Notes: a model not told the origin generated them from the letters alone. A stretch of 64,000 bases of DNA from CBDBZX01 sp965213645 (GCA_965213645.1 CBDBZX010000004.1:248001-312000); one strand, 5' to 3'; shown: positions 8,372 through 17,059, numbered from the stretch's first letter. Made by a program: numbers and translations.

Positions 8372-9715
8372 TCAAAACCCCAAATACGGCGCAGGGTCAT
8401 ACCACACTGCCCCACTCCCCTGCGGCGTCCCCATCCGAAACTGCAAGGTGTCGGGCGGCGTCAGCGTGCCGCCGCCCAAGTAGCCGATAATTTGCCCCTG
8501 CTCGACTTGATCGCCTATGGCGATGCTGTCAGGAAATTGCAGGTTGGAGTAGGCGGTGATGAGTTCGGGACCGTTCAGAATCGCGACCAAATAACCGCTG
8601 TTCGCGGAGATGCGCTGCACGCGCCAGACGGTGCCCCCTTTGACGGCGCGAACCGCCGTGCCGGGCTGCTCAGCCTTTAAGAGAATCTGACTCGCACCCC
8701 CTTCGCTAAAGCCGCTCACGAGACCGGGGTTCGCGAAGGGCAGTGTGAACTCGCCGTTACCAAGATTGGTGGGCGTCTCCAACGTACGAATCTGGTCTTC
8801 TAGGTCTTCCGCCTCTTGACTGAACTGCTGCCACTCGCGCACCGCTTCTTCGGCGGCTTGGCGCTGCTGCTCCTCAGCGTTGCGCTCCCTCGCCGCAGCT
8901 TCGCGCTCCCTGGCTGCCGCCTCGCGTCTACGCGCAAGCTCGGCGGCGCGGCGCAGTCTGGCGAGTTCTTCTTGGAGGGCGGCTTCGGCGTTCGCGAGGG
9001 TCTGCTCGATGTCGGCTTGTTCGCCCAGTAAGACTTGCTGCTGGGCGAGTTGTCCTTCCCTGGTTTGCTCGAGCTCCGCAATCACCCCGGCTAAGTCCTC
9101 CCTCACCCCTTGCAACGCGCTCTGATTCTCGGCGAGCTGTGCCTCTTGAATGTTCAGGTCTTCGATCTGCGTGCTCAGCGTGAGCTGCGCGTTTTGCAAC
9201 TCAGCGACGGTGCGGTTCATCTCTTCGATGAGCGAGACATCTTGCTGGGTCAAGCGCGAGAGGTAAAAGCTCTTGACGCGCAAGTCGAAGATGGACTCGG
9301 ATTGGGACAAGAGGCGGGCGTAGCGTCCGCCGCGCTCTTTGTGCAGGTTGACGAGGAGCCCCTGGAGGCGTTCTTGCAGCGATGCCAAACGCTCTTGCAA
9401 GGTGCCGATACGCTCTCGCGTCAGCTCTAAGTCTTGGTTCAATGCCGCGACACGCTCCGTAAGCTCGGCGCGTTGGGCTTGCAGCGTGTCGATTTCTGCG
9501 TTCAGGCGGTCACGCTCGGCGAGTTGCGCGTCCAACTCGGCGCTCGTCTCTTGCAAGGCCGCGTCGATTTCGGCTTGTTCGGCTTGGCGCTCCTCTAGTA
9601 GCTCTTGGTAGCTCTGAATGTCCTGCTCGAGCCTCTGCGTCTCACTATTTTGCGTCTGCGCTTGCGCCTGCGCAAAACCTATGAGCATACAAGCAAGGAT
9701 AAAAGCGTACCTCAT
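8372..9715 (-). CDS. EnvC-like coiled-coil protein with degenerate M23/LytM domain
   Basis: 447 residues: signal peptide (MRYAFILACMLIGFAQAQA), about 270 residues of Gln/Glu-rich coiled coil, an Arg/Ala/Glu helix (about 240-290), then a C-terminal LytM fold (about 320-447). The metal ligands of active M23 peptidases are absent: the first His position falls in SGFSEGGAS and the final HxH strand reads DTLQFRMGT. Like E. coli EnvC it is therefore probably an amidase activator, not a hydrolase. It shares an ATGA overlap with ftsX upstream, matching the known FtsEX-EnvC partnership in septal wall splitting. Acts in the periplasm. Its own AGGAGG is within the end of ftsX. Confidence 0.85.
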   Translation of the reverse strand: MRYAFILACMLIGFAQAQAQTQNSETQRLEQDIQSYQELLEERQAEQAEIDAALQETSAELDAQLAERDRLNAEIDTLQAQRAELTERVAALNQDLELTRERIGTLQERLASLQERLQGLLVNLHKERGGRYARLLSQSESIFDLRVKSFYLSRLTQQDVSLIEEMNRTVAELQNAQLTLSTQIEDLNIQEAQLAENQSALQGVREDLAGVIAELEQTREGQLAQQQVLLGEQADIEQTLANAEAALQEELARLRRAAELARRREAAAREREAAARERNAEEQQRQAAEEAVREWQQFSQEAEDLEDQIRTLETPTNLGNGEFTLPFANPGLVSGFSEGGASQILLKAEQPGTAVRAVKGGTVWRVQRISANSGYLVAILNGPELITAYSNLQFPDSIAIGDQVEQGQIIGYLGGGTLTPPDTLQFRMGTPQGSGAVWYDPAPYLGF

Positions 9716-10572
9716 ACGTCCTCCTGTAGATACTGCGAGACCGAAATCGCGCTGCCGACGAGACCGACCAACAGGGAGAGCGCCGCGAGCAGCACCGCCA
9801 CTTGAGCGAGGATGAAGGGGTCGCGCTCGAGGGGTAAAAAGGGCAAGTTTTCGCTCAGGAGTTCGGCGACGAAGCCGTAACCGGGCAGCACCAGCGCGAG
9901 CGTAATCACCGCGCTGATAAGCCCCAACAAAAACCCTTCGATGAGAAAGGGAGCGCGGATAAAGCCGCGCGTCGCGCCGACCAAGCGCATCACCTCAATT
10001 TCATCCTTGCGGGCGGTAATGGCGGCGCGAATCGAGTTGACGATGGCGAATAAGGCCGCCGAAAGTAAAATCACAATGAGAATCGAGCCGACCACGCGAA
10101 AGGCGTCGTTGATGGCGAGGAAGGTTTCGACCTCGTCGCTGATAGCGTCCACCTCGGCGACGCCTGGGAGCGCCCTGAGCCGTTCGGCGACCCCTTCGGT
10201 CTGGGTCGGGTCGAAGAGGCGCATTCGCACCGTGAAGGGCAAGGGGTTGGCGACTGCGCCGCTCGCCTGGCCGACATAGGGGCGCTCGCGCTCGAGCGAC
10301 GCCAACGCCTCCTCCGGCGGGATGAGGTCCACCGCCGCGACCTCTTGCCACGTATCCACGCGCTCTACGATAGCGCTCGGATTGGCCTCTTCTTCCAGAT
10401 AAGCTGCCAATTCTAAGTCGCTCTGCAATTCCTCTAACGTCAGGTTGAGGTTTAAGCTCAGCAGGCTGAAACCCGCCAGAATTGTGAGCGAGAGGGTCAT
10501 AGTGGTCAGAGTAGAGACGCTGGCAATCCAGTTGTTGCGCAGGGCGCGGAGGGCTTGGCTAAAGGCGTACAT
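9712..10572 (-). CDS. ftsX: Cell-division protein FtsX
   Basis: About 286 residues from the ATG at 10572 (MYAFSQALRAL), preceded by AAGAGGCGG; the upstream ATG at 10605 lacks a ribosome site. N-terminal helix (about 20-45), a periplasmic loop of about 110 residues with the FtsX ECD pattern (LEEEANPSA, PPEEALASL, LPFTVRMRLFDP), then three further helices and the conserved cytoplasmic RKDEIEVMRLVGAT. It transmits ATP-driven motion to a periplasmic wall-hydrolase activator, here the overlapping EnvC-like gene. Odd: ftsE, normally directly upstream, is not here; 880 bases of repeats precede the gene. Confidence 0.92.
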   Translation of the reverse strand: MYAFSQALRALRNNWIASVSTLTTMTLSLTILAGFSLLSLNLNLTLEELQSDLELAAYLEEEANPSAIVERVDTWQEVAAVDLIPPEEALASLERERPYVGQASGAVANPLPFTVRMRLFDPTQTEGVAERLRALPGVAEVDAISDEVETFLAINDAFRVVGSILIVILLSAALFAIVNSIRAAITARKDEIEVMRLVGATRGFIRAPFLIEGFLLGLISAVITLALVLPGYGFVAELLSENLPFLPLERDPFILAQVAVLLAALSLLVGLVGSAISVSQYLQEDV

Positions 10573-10667
10573 GTTAAAGCCGCCTCTTTGCAGATGCGCG
10601 TGCAAGGGCTCGAGTCCCGTATTTCATTTGTCGTTGCTGCTTCACCGTAACGAGTGTATCAAAAGAT

Positions 10668-10745
10668 AGCAGGTAACATCTGGTCACAGACGCCTCTAGT
10701 CAATGAGGTGTCGCTTGGTACGCACATTTGAAAGATGGTATCTGC
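10668..10745. repeat. Dispersed repeat R2 (AGCAGGTA...ATCTGC)
   Basis: Begins AGCAGGTAACATCTGGTCAC and ends GATGGTATCTGC, so the ends are inverted. Sister copies at 17363, 18781, 19743, 25169 and 29784. It lies just upstream of ftsX. Confidence 0.65.
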
Positions 10746-10852
10746 ACCATTCGAATGCGCTAACACTGAACTTACCCTAACGAGGTGAATTCGCTGAGTG
10801 GGCAAAACGTTTCCTTTAATCGTCGTGATTAGTGGTTCTCTTTTCAGTCTCA

Positions 10853-11345
10853 ATCGGAGAAGTCGGCAAGGTCAGAGATTCCTTGCTCCACTTCGTTTCA
10901 TTCGGAATGACATGGCTCAATTCTTGTCTAACACTGCACTAATGCATTGTCAGCTATGTACTGACACCTTCCCGCTGTTGTCACCCTGAGCTTGTCGAAG
11001 GGTCTCGTCTCGCAATCTCTGCTAGAGAAGTCAGCAAAGGCAGAGATTCCTCGACTCCGCTTCGCTCTGCTCGGAATGACATCATGGGTCACTACTTCGC
11101 TGACAGTGTACTAAATACAGCGTTAACTAAATTTTGCAGCACTGTTGTCACCCCGTTCACGAAGTCGGGCGTCAAGCCTTGCAGAGTGCAACGCAGTCGA
11201 GGGGTCTCGTCTTGCGCTCTCTGTTAGAGAAGAAGGCGAATGCAGAGATTCTTCGACGGAGTCTATCCTACGCTCGTCGTAGGGCTTTGCGGAGTCTATC
11301 CCTTCGGCAAGCTCAGGACAAGCCTGTAAAGGGCTCAGAATGACG
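10853..11345. repeat. Dispersed repeat R1, three tandem units
   Basis: Three successive units with CAGAGATTCC/TTCG...GGAATGACA or CAGAATGACG and CACCCTGAGCTTGTCGAAGGG. Units are bounded by words such as GCTGACAGTGTACTAA and ACAGCGTTAACTAA, which are imperfect inverted counterparts. Together with R2 this accounts for most of the 10606-11485 gap, in which I see no gene. Confidence 0.7.
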
Positions 11346-11485
11346 TCACTCATTCTTAAATTAACAAAGTACTAAAAGCGCAGACATTTTTGAGGACAAG
11401 AAGCGGATAGCCTCTTCCAAGTGCGTTATCTAAGCTGTAAGCAGGAGGCGAAGACGATGCAAACGACGGTGTTAGGCTACCCTTT

Positions 11486-12391
11486 ATGAACCTCAAAGTG
11501 ACCCTCAATCTACTTCTTTTAGCGGTCTTTTGGGGCTCGGCCTTTCCGCTCATCAAAATTGGCTTGGAGGACTTCTCGCCGGGGCATTTGACGCTGATAC
11601 GCTTTTTGGTGGCCTCGAGCTTCTTCTTGCCCTACCTCTATTTCACCAAGAGCACGCTCTTTCCCAAGCTGCGCGACGTTCCCTATTTCTTCTTGCTCGG
11701 ACTTTTGGGCATCACGATTTACCACACGGCGCTGAATTTCGGCGAGCTTTACGTAACGGCGGGCGCGGCGAGTCTGATTATTGCCACGGCTCCAGCGATT
11801 AGCGCGATTTTGGCGTACTTCATGCTCTCAGACCGACTGCCTCCTCTAGGTTGGGTCGGCACGCTCATCTCGTTTTTCGGCGTGTTCCTCATCGTCATGG
11901 GGGAGGACGAAGGGCTCACGTTTAATCCTTACGCGCTGCTGATTTTGCTCTGCGCCATCGTAACGGCGTTTTTCTCCGTGCTGCAAAAGCCGATGTTCGA
12001 GCGTTATAAATCCGCTGAAGTGTCCGCCTTTGCGACGTGGGCGGGGACGGTGCCGCTCTTCGTCTTCGCGCCTGGCTTTGTGCAAGAGGTCGGCGCAGCG
12101 AGCACCGCGCCGCTCTTGGCCGCTATCTACATTGGCGTCTTTCCCGCCGCAATTTCCTACGCAATTTTCTCTTACGCGCTTTCCCAAGCACCTGTGACAG
12201 TTGTGACGGCGTTCCTCTACACCGTACCTGTTTTCAGCATCCTCTTCTCCTGGCTGCTGATTGACGAAGTCCCAACCTACCTCACGCTCATCGGGGGTGT
12301 CGTGGCAATTTTAGGCATCGTGATGGTAAATTGGGCGAAGCGGCGCGTGCGGCTGAAAGAGGCGCGCTATGCACCGTCAACCGCACAGTAA
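11486..12391 (+). CDS. EamA/DMT-family transporter
   Basis: 301 residues with ten predicted membrane helices in two EamA repeats. The start MNLKVTLNLLLLAVFWGSAFPLIKI carries the family's W-G-S/T-xFP motif, and the second repeat has AISYAIFSYALSQAPVTVV and a final GGVVAILGIVMVNW. Members export amino acids or other small metabolites across the inner membrane; the substrate cannot be told from sequence. Basic C-terminal tail. A single-gene unit with an R5 hairpin directly after its stop. Confidence 0.88.
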   Translation: MNLKVTLNLLLLAVFWGSAFPLIKIGLEDFSPGHLTLIRFLVASSFFLPYLYFTKSTLFPKLRDVPYFFLLGLLGITIYHTALNFGELYVTAGAASLIIATAPAISAILAYFMLSDRLPPLGWVGTLISFFGVFLIVMGEDEGLTFNPYALLILLCAIVTAFFSVLQKPMFERYKSAEVSAFATWAGTVPLFVFAPGFVQEVGAASTAPLLAAIYIGVFPAAISYAIFSYALSQAPVTVVTAFLYTVPVFSILFSWLLIDEVPTYLTLIGGVVAILGIVMVNWAKRRVRLKEARYAPSTAQ

Positions 12392-12402
12392 AGGTCACAA
12401 GG

Positions 12403-12444
12403 AGCAATGAGTGAGAATTAGGCTCACTGCTCGGTACTCGTTCC
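12403..12444. repeat. R5 hairpin repeat at gene end
   Basis: AGCAATGAGTGAGAATTAG...CTCACTGCTC, an imperfect inverted repeat. Similar units follow or overlap gene ends at 23185, 34060 and 63635. Probably serves as a transcription stop. Confidence 0.5.
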
Positions 12445-12645
12445 TTCTATGAGCCAAGTCGCTACGGTTTGCCCAACAAGTTTTGAACGTGAAATGCTGT
12501 GCTGCTCTGTCACCGCGTCCAATGTTTCAATGAGGCTCCTAAAAGCCTTGTTGAAGCTGTTTTTCTGGCTCACCGTGTTCACTCTTGCGCTCCGCACCTT
12601 TGCGCCCACCTTCCCAACTGGTTGTGCCTGACATAGCTTCCTTAT
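12424..12645 (-). CDS. Doubtful small ORF
   Basis: 73-80 residues (start at ATG 12645 or 12666), basic N-terminus, helix-like middle (AFRSLIETLDAVTEQHS), no recognised family. Its last residues (GTSTEQ) and stop codon come from the R5 hairpin repeat, as also happens at the end of the HTH gene near 34112. No clear ribosome site. It could be a real small gene or chance. Confidence 0.25.
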   Translation of the reverse strand: MRKLCQAQPVGKVGAKVRSARVNTVSQKNSFNKAFRSLIETLDAVTEQHSISRSKLVGQTVATWLIEGTSTEQ

Positions 12646-13181
12646 CATCTTCTTTCGAAACCACAACGATGAATCGTGCTTGAACTTTCACCAGATAATC
12701 AAGAGGGTTGAGCATGTTTTATACAAATAGCAGTTCCAAAACATACTGAGACAGATTACCGCTTCTCCCGAAGGTGCGCGTTAGCCTACGAAGTAAGGGC
12801 TACGCAAACGGTTACGCAGTTTCCCGCAGGGAAAGTTTTGGCAACGCCAAAAGCAGCATTACCGAAGGTGCGCGCTAGTTATCGTTCATCCCCGACCGTT
12901 CGTTTCCTATGGGAAACTACGTAATCCCGACCGTTCGCCCCCGAAAGGGGAAAGGGGACGCAGTTTGCTGCTTGCAACGTTGCTTCGAATAGTGAGAGTG
13001 TTGCTTCGCATCGCTTCGCGCACTCAGACCAGATGACTATAGTACGTTTCGCAGTAGCGAAAACTTCGTAACGCGTGGTCCCGCTCCCGCTAGCCGTACC
13101 CCGCCTCTAGGGGTATACCTGCTAAAAGCTCTATTGCAACGCTCTCAATCTTCGAAGGTTGAAACTGAGCTAACCAAAGTT
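12646..13181. repeat. Mosaic of small palindromic repeats
   Basis: No gene. From 12728 the stretch is a patchwork of short hairpins: TTTCCCGCAGGGAAA, TTTTGGCAACGCCAAAA, GTTTCCTATGGGAAAC, CCCCGAAAGGGG, TTTCGCAGTAGCGAAA, interspersed with AGGGCTACGCAAACG and CCGAAGGTGCGCG, which recur at 15905, 24985 and 28535. Small mobile palindromes seem to have inserted into one another. Confidence 0.6.
12728..12774. repeat. R6 47-bp repeat, copy 1
   Basis: Identical to 15854-15900 (starts TAGCAGTTCCAAAACATACT, ends CTCCCGAAGG). It marks the edge of the palindrome mosaic here and the broken 5' end of the BCCT pseudogene at the other copy. Confidence 0.85.
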
Positions 13182-13215
13182 AAAGACGACCACCCCGAAC
13201 AGAGTAGTCGTCTTT
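13182..13215. terminator. Stem-loop terminator next to tRNA-Ile2
   Basis: AAAGACGAC pairs with GTCGTCTTT around a 16-base loop. The rightward strand ends in TTTTT. On the tRNA strand it lies 28 bases beyond the tRNA 3' end, so it may stop tRNA transcription although the T run there is short. Confidence 0.6.
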
Positions 13216-13242
13216 TTGCGTGTGTCACACGCTTTTTCGGGA

Positions 13243-13316
13243 TGGGCCCTGGGGGACTTGAACCCACGACCAATCGATTATGAGTCGACTGCTCTAACCA
13301 ACTGAGCTAAGGGCCC
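13243..13316 (-). tRNA. tRNA-Ile2 (CAU anticodon, lysidine type)
   Basis: Perfect 7-bp acceptor stem (GGGCCCT/AGGGCCC), D arm AGCTCAGTTGGTTAGAGC, anticodon loop CTCATAA, T loop TTCAAGT; discriminator A; CCA not encoded. The anticodon is CAU. Overall it resembles bacterial tRNA-Ile2 (GGxCCCTTAGCTCAG) and not initiator or elongator tRNA-Met, so the wobble C is expected to be changed to lysidine by TilS to read AUA. One U-C mismatch is seen in the T stem. Confidence 0.88.
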
Positions 13317-13790
13317 GTGCGCCTGTGTCAAGACGTAGTTTACCGTTTGGCCGACTTGGATACAAGCTGTATTGAAGCGAAATTGCGCGAACCGAGACAG
13401 CCTAATACGAGATTACATAAGTTTATGCGAAATTGCACGGTTTACTTACTCCTTACTGATACCAACCTGAATAAAGATGTCGTAATCTGAGAGCGTCCCT
13501 GCGGGGTGCTTCGCGAACCGAGGGTACGCGCAGAGAAGCCCTTAGCTGGAGGTAGCATCTCGTTATCAACGCGCGTTGTTTCATAGTCAAGTCCTTTGGC
13601 TAAGGGCTCTTTTCCGCGCGGTTTAGATGTCAAACTACGACGTCTAAACTTCACTTTGGTATAACCAGGCCGAGTTTACATCCATTTGTGAAGGGCACAA
13701 CTTCGTTTGAGCAACCGAAAGTTTGAAATTCTTCACATTTTGTTACCTTTCTCAGCAAACGCCTTACGAGGCTGCGTAGACTGTGGTGTG
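13317..13790. other. Intergenic region with two inverted repeats
   Basis: About 470 bases without a convincing gene. It holds AGCCCTTAGC at 13537 facing GCTAAGGGCT at 13599, and a hairpin at 13621-13649 (GTTTAGATGTC...GACGTCTAAAC). The tRNA promoter should lie in the left part; a TTGACA only 8 bases from the tRNA is too close to serve as a -35. Confidence 0.4.
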
Positions 13791-15584
13791 ATGTATGTAA
13801 CCCGGCAGCGGCTCCTTTTACTCTCGAGCCTCCTCGTCATGAGCTTGGTGTGGATTGCTCTCAGTCAGCCTTGGGGATTTAGGGATGTTCCTCTGCCTGA
13901 AGCTAGAGTTGAGGTCGTCAATCCTTACGAGGGCGCGTTTCGCAAGGGCGAAAACTTCGTAACACTCGAGACCTACGGACGTTTTTACGGAGCTGCGCGG
14001 CAAAACGACATGGAGGAACTCAAAGCGCTTTTAGAGAGGGACACGCAAGACTTCTTGACCTACCGCGTGCTTTTGACGCTCGCTCGCAGTGACCTCTCCG
14101 CCGCTGAGCGCGTAGACTATTATCAACGGGCCTTTGACCTTAAACCGAGCGACCCTTTAGCGAGAGGTGAGACGCACAGTCTTCAGCTCGAGCTTGCTCA
14201 GACGGCTGAGCAAGCGGGGCTCGTGGAAGAGGCAATCACGGCGTATTCGCAGGCGCTACCGCTCACCGAAGCGGTAGCGGGATTGGAGCGGCTCGAGTCC
14301 AACCCTGTAACGTTGGCGAACATCTACTTGCAGAATAGGCGCTACAGCGACGCTTTAGAGGCTCTAGCGGGTCGCGCCGTTCCCTCCATCGAAGCGCCTG
14401 CGTACCGCGCTCTAGGTGAGCATGGACGCGCTTTAGACGCCTACGGACGCTGGTTGCAAGAGGCTCCGAGTAGCCTAGACGCGCGTTACGGCGAAGCCTG
14501 GTCGCTCTTATCGCTCGGTCAAAACGAGGCGGCGGACGCGCGTTTTGCTGATTTACCGGGCAGTGATGCACTCTATGGGCGCGGCGTCGTAGCGCGGCGC
14601 GAAGGGGACATAGACGCCGCCGTAAACTTTTTCGTTCAGACGGGTGAGGCGAGGCGCTTGTGGGGGGCGACGGACTTGCTCGAGGCTCAAAATCGCGCCG
14701 AGGACGCCATACCTCTCTATTTAGAGCTTGCGGGTATGAGCTCGAGCTACGCCGACGACGCGGCGTACCGGGCGCTCGTTTTGGCAGAGCGCTACGGCGA
14801 CGACCCGGCGGCGCAACGAGCGAGGGCGCTACTGCCTGCCTTTTCCTATTTTGGGCTGAGGGAGGGTTTGGGGTTGGGGCTACCCCAGACCTCTTCGTTG
14901 CCCGAGCTCGAGCCCCCCGTTTTAGCGCTCGCCGACGCGCTTATGGGCGCTCACGACCCGGAGGCGGCGGTGGGCGAACTGCTTTTTGCATTGAGAGACG
15001 CAAGAGGTGAAGCCGCGACGGTAGCGATTGCCGAGAAGTTACAAGCCCTCGGCGAGTTTCGCCAGAGCGCCCGCGCCGCTGAAACGTACATAGAGCGCGG
15101 CAGCCGCGACCTGCGCACGTGGCGAGCGGCGTACCCAAAGGCGTACCCATCTTTAGTGAGCGCTCAAGCAGCGCTTAGAGAGATCGAGCCCGAACTGATT
15201 TGGGCGGTGATGCGCAAGGAGTCGCGCTTTTATCCGCAAGCCGTTTCGCACACGGGCGCAGAGGGGCTCATGCAGTTCGTCTCGCTGACTTGGGATTGGG
15301 TAGCCGAACTGCTCGGTGAGACGCCCGGCGACCCCTTCAATCCCGAAGACAACATCCGCTACGGTGCGTTCTATCTGCGCTGGCTGACCGACTATTTTGG
15401 GGGCGACTTGGAGCGCGTCGTCCCCTCCTATAACGGCGGACAGGGCTACATCGGGCGGCTCTTCGAGTCCGCGCCCATTAACGGAAACAAAACCGAGTTC
15501 TACCGCTTTATTGGCCGCGCTGAGCCGCGAGAATACTTGCAGTCAGTCCTGCTCGACTACGAAATTTATAAAGAGCTCTACTAG
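13791..15584 (+). CDS. slt: Soluble lytic murein transglycosylase, Slt70-like
   Basis: About 597 residues from ATG 13791 (MYVTRQRLLLLSSLLVM), chosen because a membrane/secretion segment follows at once; the upstream ATG-like starts add unrelated residues. The N-terminal 450 residues are TPR-like helical repeats, and the C-terminal 140 are the SLT domain: catalytic Glu in AVMRKESRFYPQAVS, then GAEGLMQF, ADNIRYG-like EDNIRYGAFYL, and SYNGG. It cleaves peptidoglycan to 1,6-anhydro-muropeptides in the periplasm. Single-gene unit; the 111-bp MITE lies 20 bases after the stop. Confidence 0.92.
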   Translation: MYVTRQRLLLLSSLLVMSLVWIALSQPWGFRDVPLPEARVEVVNPYEGAFRKGENFVTLETYGRFYGAARQNDMEELKALLERDTQDFLTYRVLLTLARSDLSAAERVDYYQRAFDLKPSDPLARGETHSLQLELAQTAEQAGLVEEAITAYSQALPLTEAVAGLERLESNPVTLANIYLQNRRYSDALEALAGRAVPSIEAPAYRALGEHGRALDAYGRWLQEAPSSLDARYGEAWSLLSLGQNEAADARFADLPGSDALYGRGVVARREGDIDAAVNFFVQTGEARRLWGATDLLEAQNRAEDAIPLYLELAGMSSSYADDAAYRALVLAERYGDDPAAQRARALLPAFSYFGLREGLGLGLPQTSSLPELEPPVLALADALMGAHDPEAAVGELLFALRDARGEAATVAIAEKLQALGEFRQSARAAETYIERGSRDLRTWRAAYPKAYPSLVSAQAALREIEPELIWAVMRKESRFYPQAVSHTGAEGLMQFVSLTWDWVAELLGETPGDPFNPEDNIRYGAFYLRWLTDYFGGDLERVVPSYNGGQGYIGRLFESAPINGNKTEFYRFIGRAEPREYLQSVLLDYEIYKELY

Positions 15585-15604
15585 TAGCAGGTATCCGCAT
15601 ATTA

Positions 15605-15715
15605 GACCTCTTGCGAAAGTGGGGGGCGGGCGAATGCCCGGCTTCCGCTTTTGCCGAGCAGAGCGAGTATGAGTAGACGCTCTCAGTGGGTAACGCGGTA
15701 CTTTTGCAAGAGGTC
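15605..15715. mobile_element. 111-bp MITE, copy 1
   Basis: Identical over its full length to 60646-60756. The ends GACCTCTTGCGAAAGT and ACTTTTGCAAGAGGTC are inverted with one mismatch. Both copies are flanked by TA on each side, as with Tc1/IS630-type insertion. No coding capacity. It sits within what looks like the start of an R2 repeat (AGCAGGTATCCGC at 15586). Confidence 0.85.
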
Positions 15716-15853
15716 TATTTAAGAGAAGGCCCTGTCTGGCTTCTCCTCTGACGTTTATTTTTCTGAGGTTCGTGCAAACAGAGGGCCTTTGGACGATACA
15801 TGAGCGTGTGGTATAACCTCTTGTAAGTCATTCATCGCCTCGCAACGCTGTAC
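15716..15853. other. Intergenic stretch with long imperfect stem
   Basis: AAGGCCCTGT at 15727 faces ACAGAGGGCCTT at 15778, separated by about 40 bases including a T-rich run. It could be a remnant element or part of an untranslated RNA; no gene seen. Confidence 0.3.
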
Positions 15854-15900
15854 TAGCAGTTCCAAAACATACTGAGACAGATTACCGCTTCTCCCGAAGG
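15854..15900. repeat. R6 47-bp repeat, copy 2
   Basis: Identical to 12728-12774. It continues into AGGGCTACGCAAACGAAG and TTCCCGGAGGGAA palindromes before the BCCT pseudogene frame begins, so it marks where the transporter's first codons were lost. Confidence 0.85.
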
Positions 15901-15981
15901 AGGGCTACGCAAACGAAGTTTTGCCTTCCCGGAGGGAAATTTCGTAACCAGCAAAGGTATCATCTCCGAAAGTACAACCCG

Positions 15982-16644
15982 GTGTTTTTCGTCTCGAGCG
16001 CCCTCATCATCCTCATGGTGGTGTTGACGCTGGCGTTTCAAGAGCAAGCCTCGAGCGTCTTCAGCGCTACGCAGTCCTTTATCGCCAATCGGTTCGGCTG
16101 GCTGCTCATCTTAGCGGCGAACATCTTCGTGCTGTTCGCCTTCTACCTGGCCTTTAGTCGTTTCGGTAAGGTGCGTATCGGTGGTCAAGATGCCAGACCG
16201 GAGTTCTCGACATGGGCGTGGTTCGCAATGCTCTTTAGCGCGGGTATGGGCATCGGCATCATGTTCTTTGGCGTCGCCGAGCCTATCTCACACTTCACCA
16301 CGCCGCCCTTTATGGCAGAGGCGGGCACGGCGGACGCCGCGCAAGTCGCGATGGCGGTGAGCTTTTTCCACTGGGGGATTCACGCTTGGGCGGTCTACGC
16401 AGTGGTCGGTTTGGCGCTCGCCTTCTTCGCCTACAACTGGGGGATGCCTCTAACGATCCGTTCCGCGTTTTATCCACTTTTAGGTGAGCGCATCTACGGC
16501 TGAATGGGCGACACAGTTGATACGCTCGCGGTGTTCGCTACGCTTTTTGGTCTCGCCACCTCACTCGGGTTGGGCGTCGGGCAGGCGAACGCGGGCTTAA
16601 ACTATCTCTTCGGCGTCCCCGACGCAGGCTCAGGTTTTTACTAA
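15982..16644 (+). pseudogene. BCCT-family transporter remnant
   Basis: An N-terminal third of a betaine/carnitine/choline-type carrier (normally 500-550 residues). Recognisable pieces: NPVFFVSSALIILMVVLTLA, RFGKVRIGG, WFAMLFSAGMGIGIMFFGVAEP, HWGIHAWAVYAVVGLALAFF. After RIYG the frame meets TGA at 16501 where relatives have Trp (TGG to TGA), then resumes as MGDTVDTLAVFATLFGLAT and stops at 16642. No start codon of its own is left: the frame is open leftwards into the R6 repeat. The rest of the gene is absent. Three separate defects make it non-functional. Confidence 0.85.
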
Positions 16645-16714
16645 CCCCGCATCTTTATAAAGTAAAGCTCTGCACTGAGAAATAGCGCTGCATACTTCAA
16701 AGTAGAGAACCGAT

Positions 16715-17059
16715 ATGATGTCAGTTGTCCTTGTAGGAGCTATCCTCTTTTATTACGTTCGGTCGTGGTCACAGGAAGAACGGTTGTGGCTTCGGTCGAT
16801 ATCACCGTTTTTTGTGGCGACAGGTCTGTCGTTGTATAGCTACTCGAGCAAGATCTTCGCCAAGTTCGACTATTCGGAACCTTCTACGATGGCAAAGGTA
16901 ATCGTATCGCTGCCCGCACTAGGTAGTTTTGCTGTTTTAGTATTCAGTTGGTGCTTGCTGAAACCACAGCTCGAGAGGTTAGCGACGTTTTCCTATACGC
17001 TCATTACCTCGCTATTTCTGGCATCAACTCTTTGGGTTTTTGTCGCAATCTGGCGCTAG
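16715..17059 (+). CDS. Small hypothetical membrane protein
   Basis: 114 residues, start at ATG 16715 with no obvious ribosome site. Three or four hydrophobic segments: about 1-14, 28-40, 66-84 and 92-112. A charged loop, SWSQEERLWLRS, lies after the first. No family recognised. It follows the BCCT remnant but shows no homology to it. Confidence 0.45.
   Translation: MMSVVLVGAILFYYVRSWSQEERLWLRSISPFFVATGLSLYSYSSKIFAKFDYSEPSTMAKVIVSLPALGSFAVLVFSWCLLKPQLERLATFSYTLITSLFLASTLWVFVAIWR

Noticed and set aside
12728..13140. Possible CRISPR array
   Set aside because: The palindromes differ in sequence and spacing; no constant repeat with equal spacers.
13317..13360. TTGACA upstream of tRNA-Ile2 as a -35
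   Set aside because: It lies only 8 bases from the mature tRNA 5' end, too close for a promoter.
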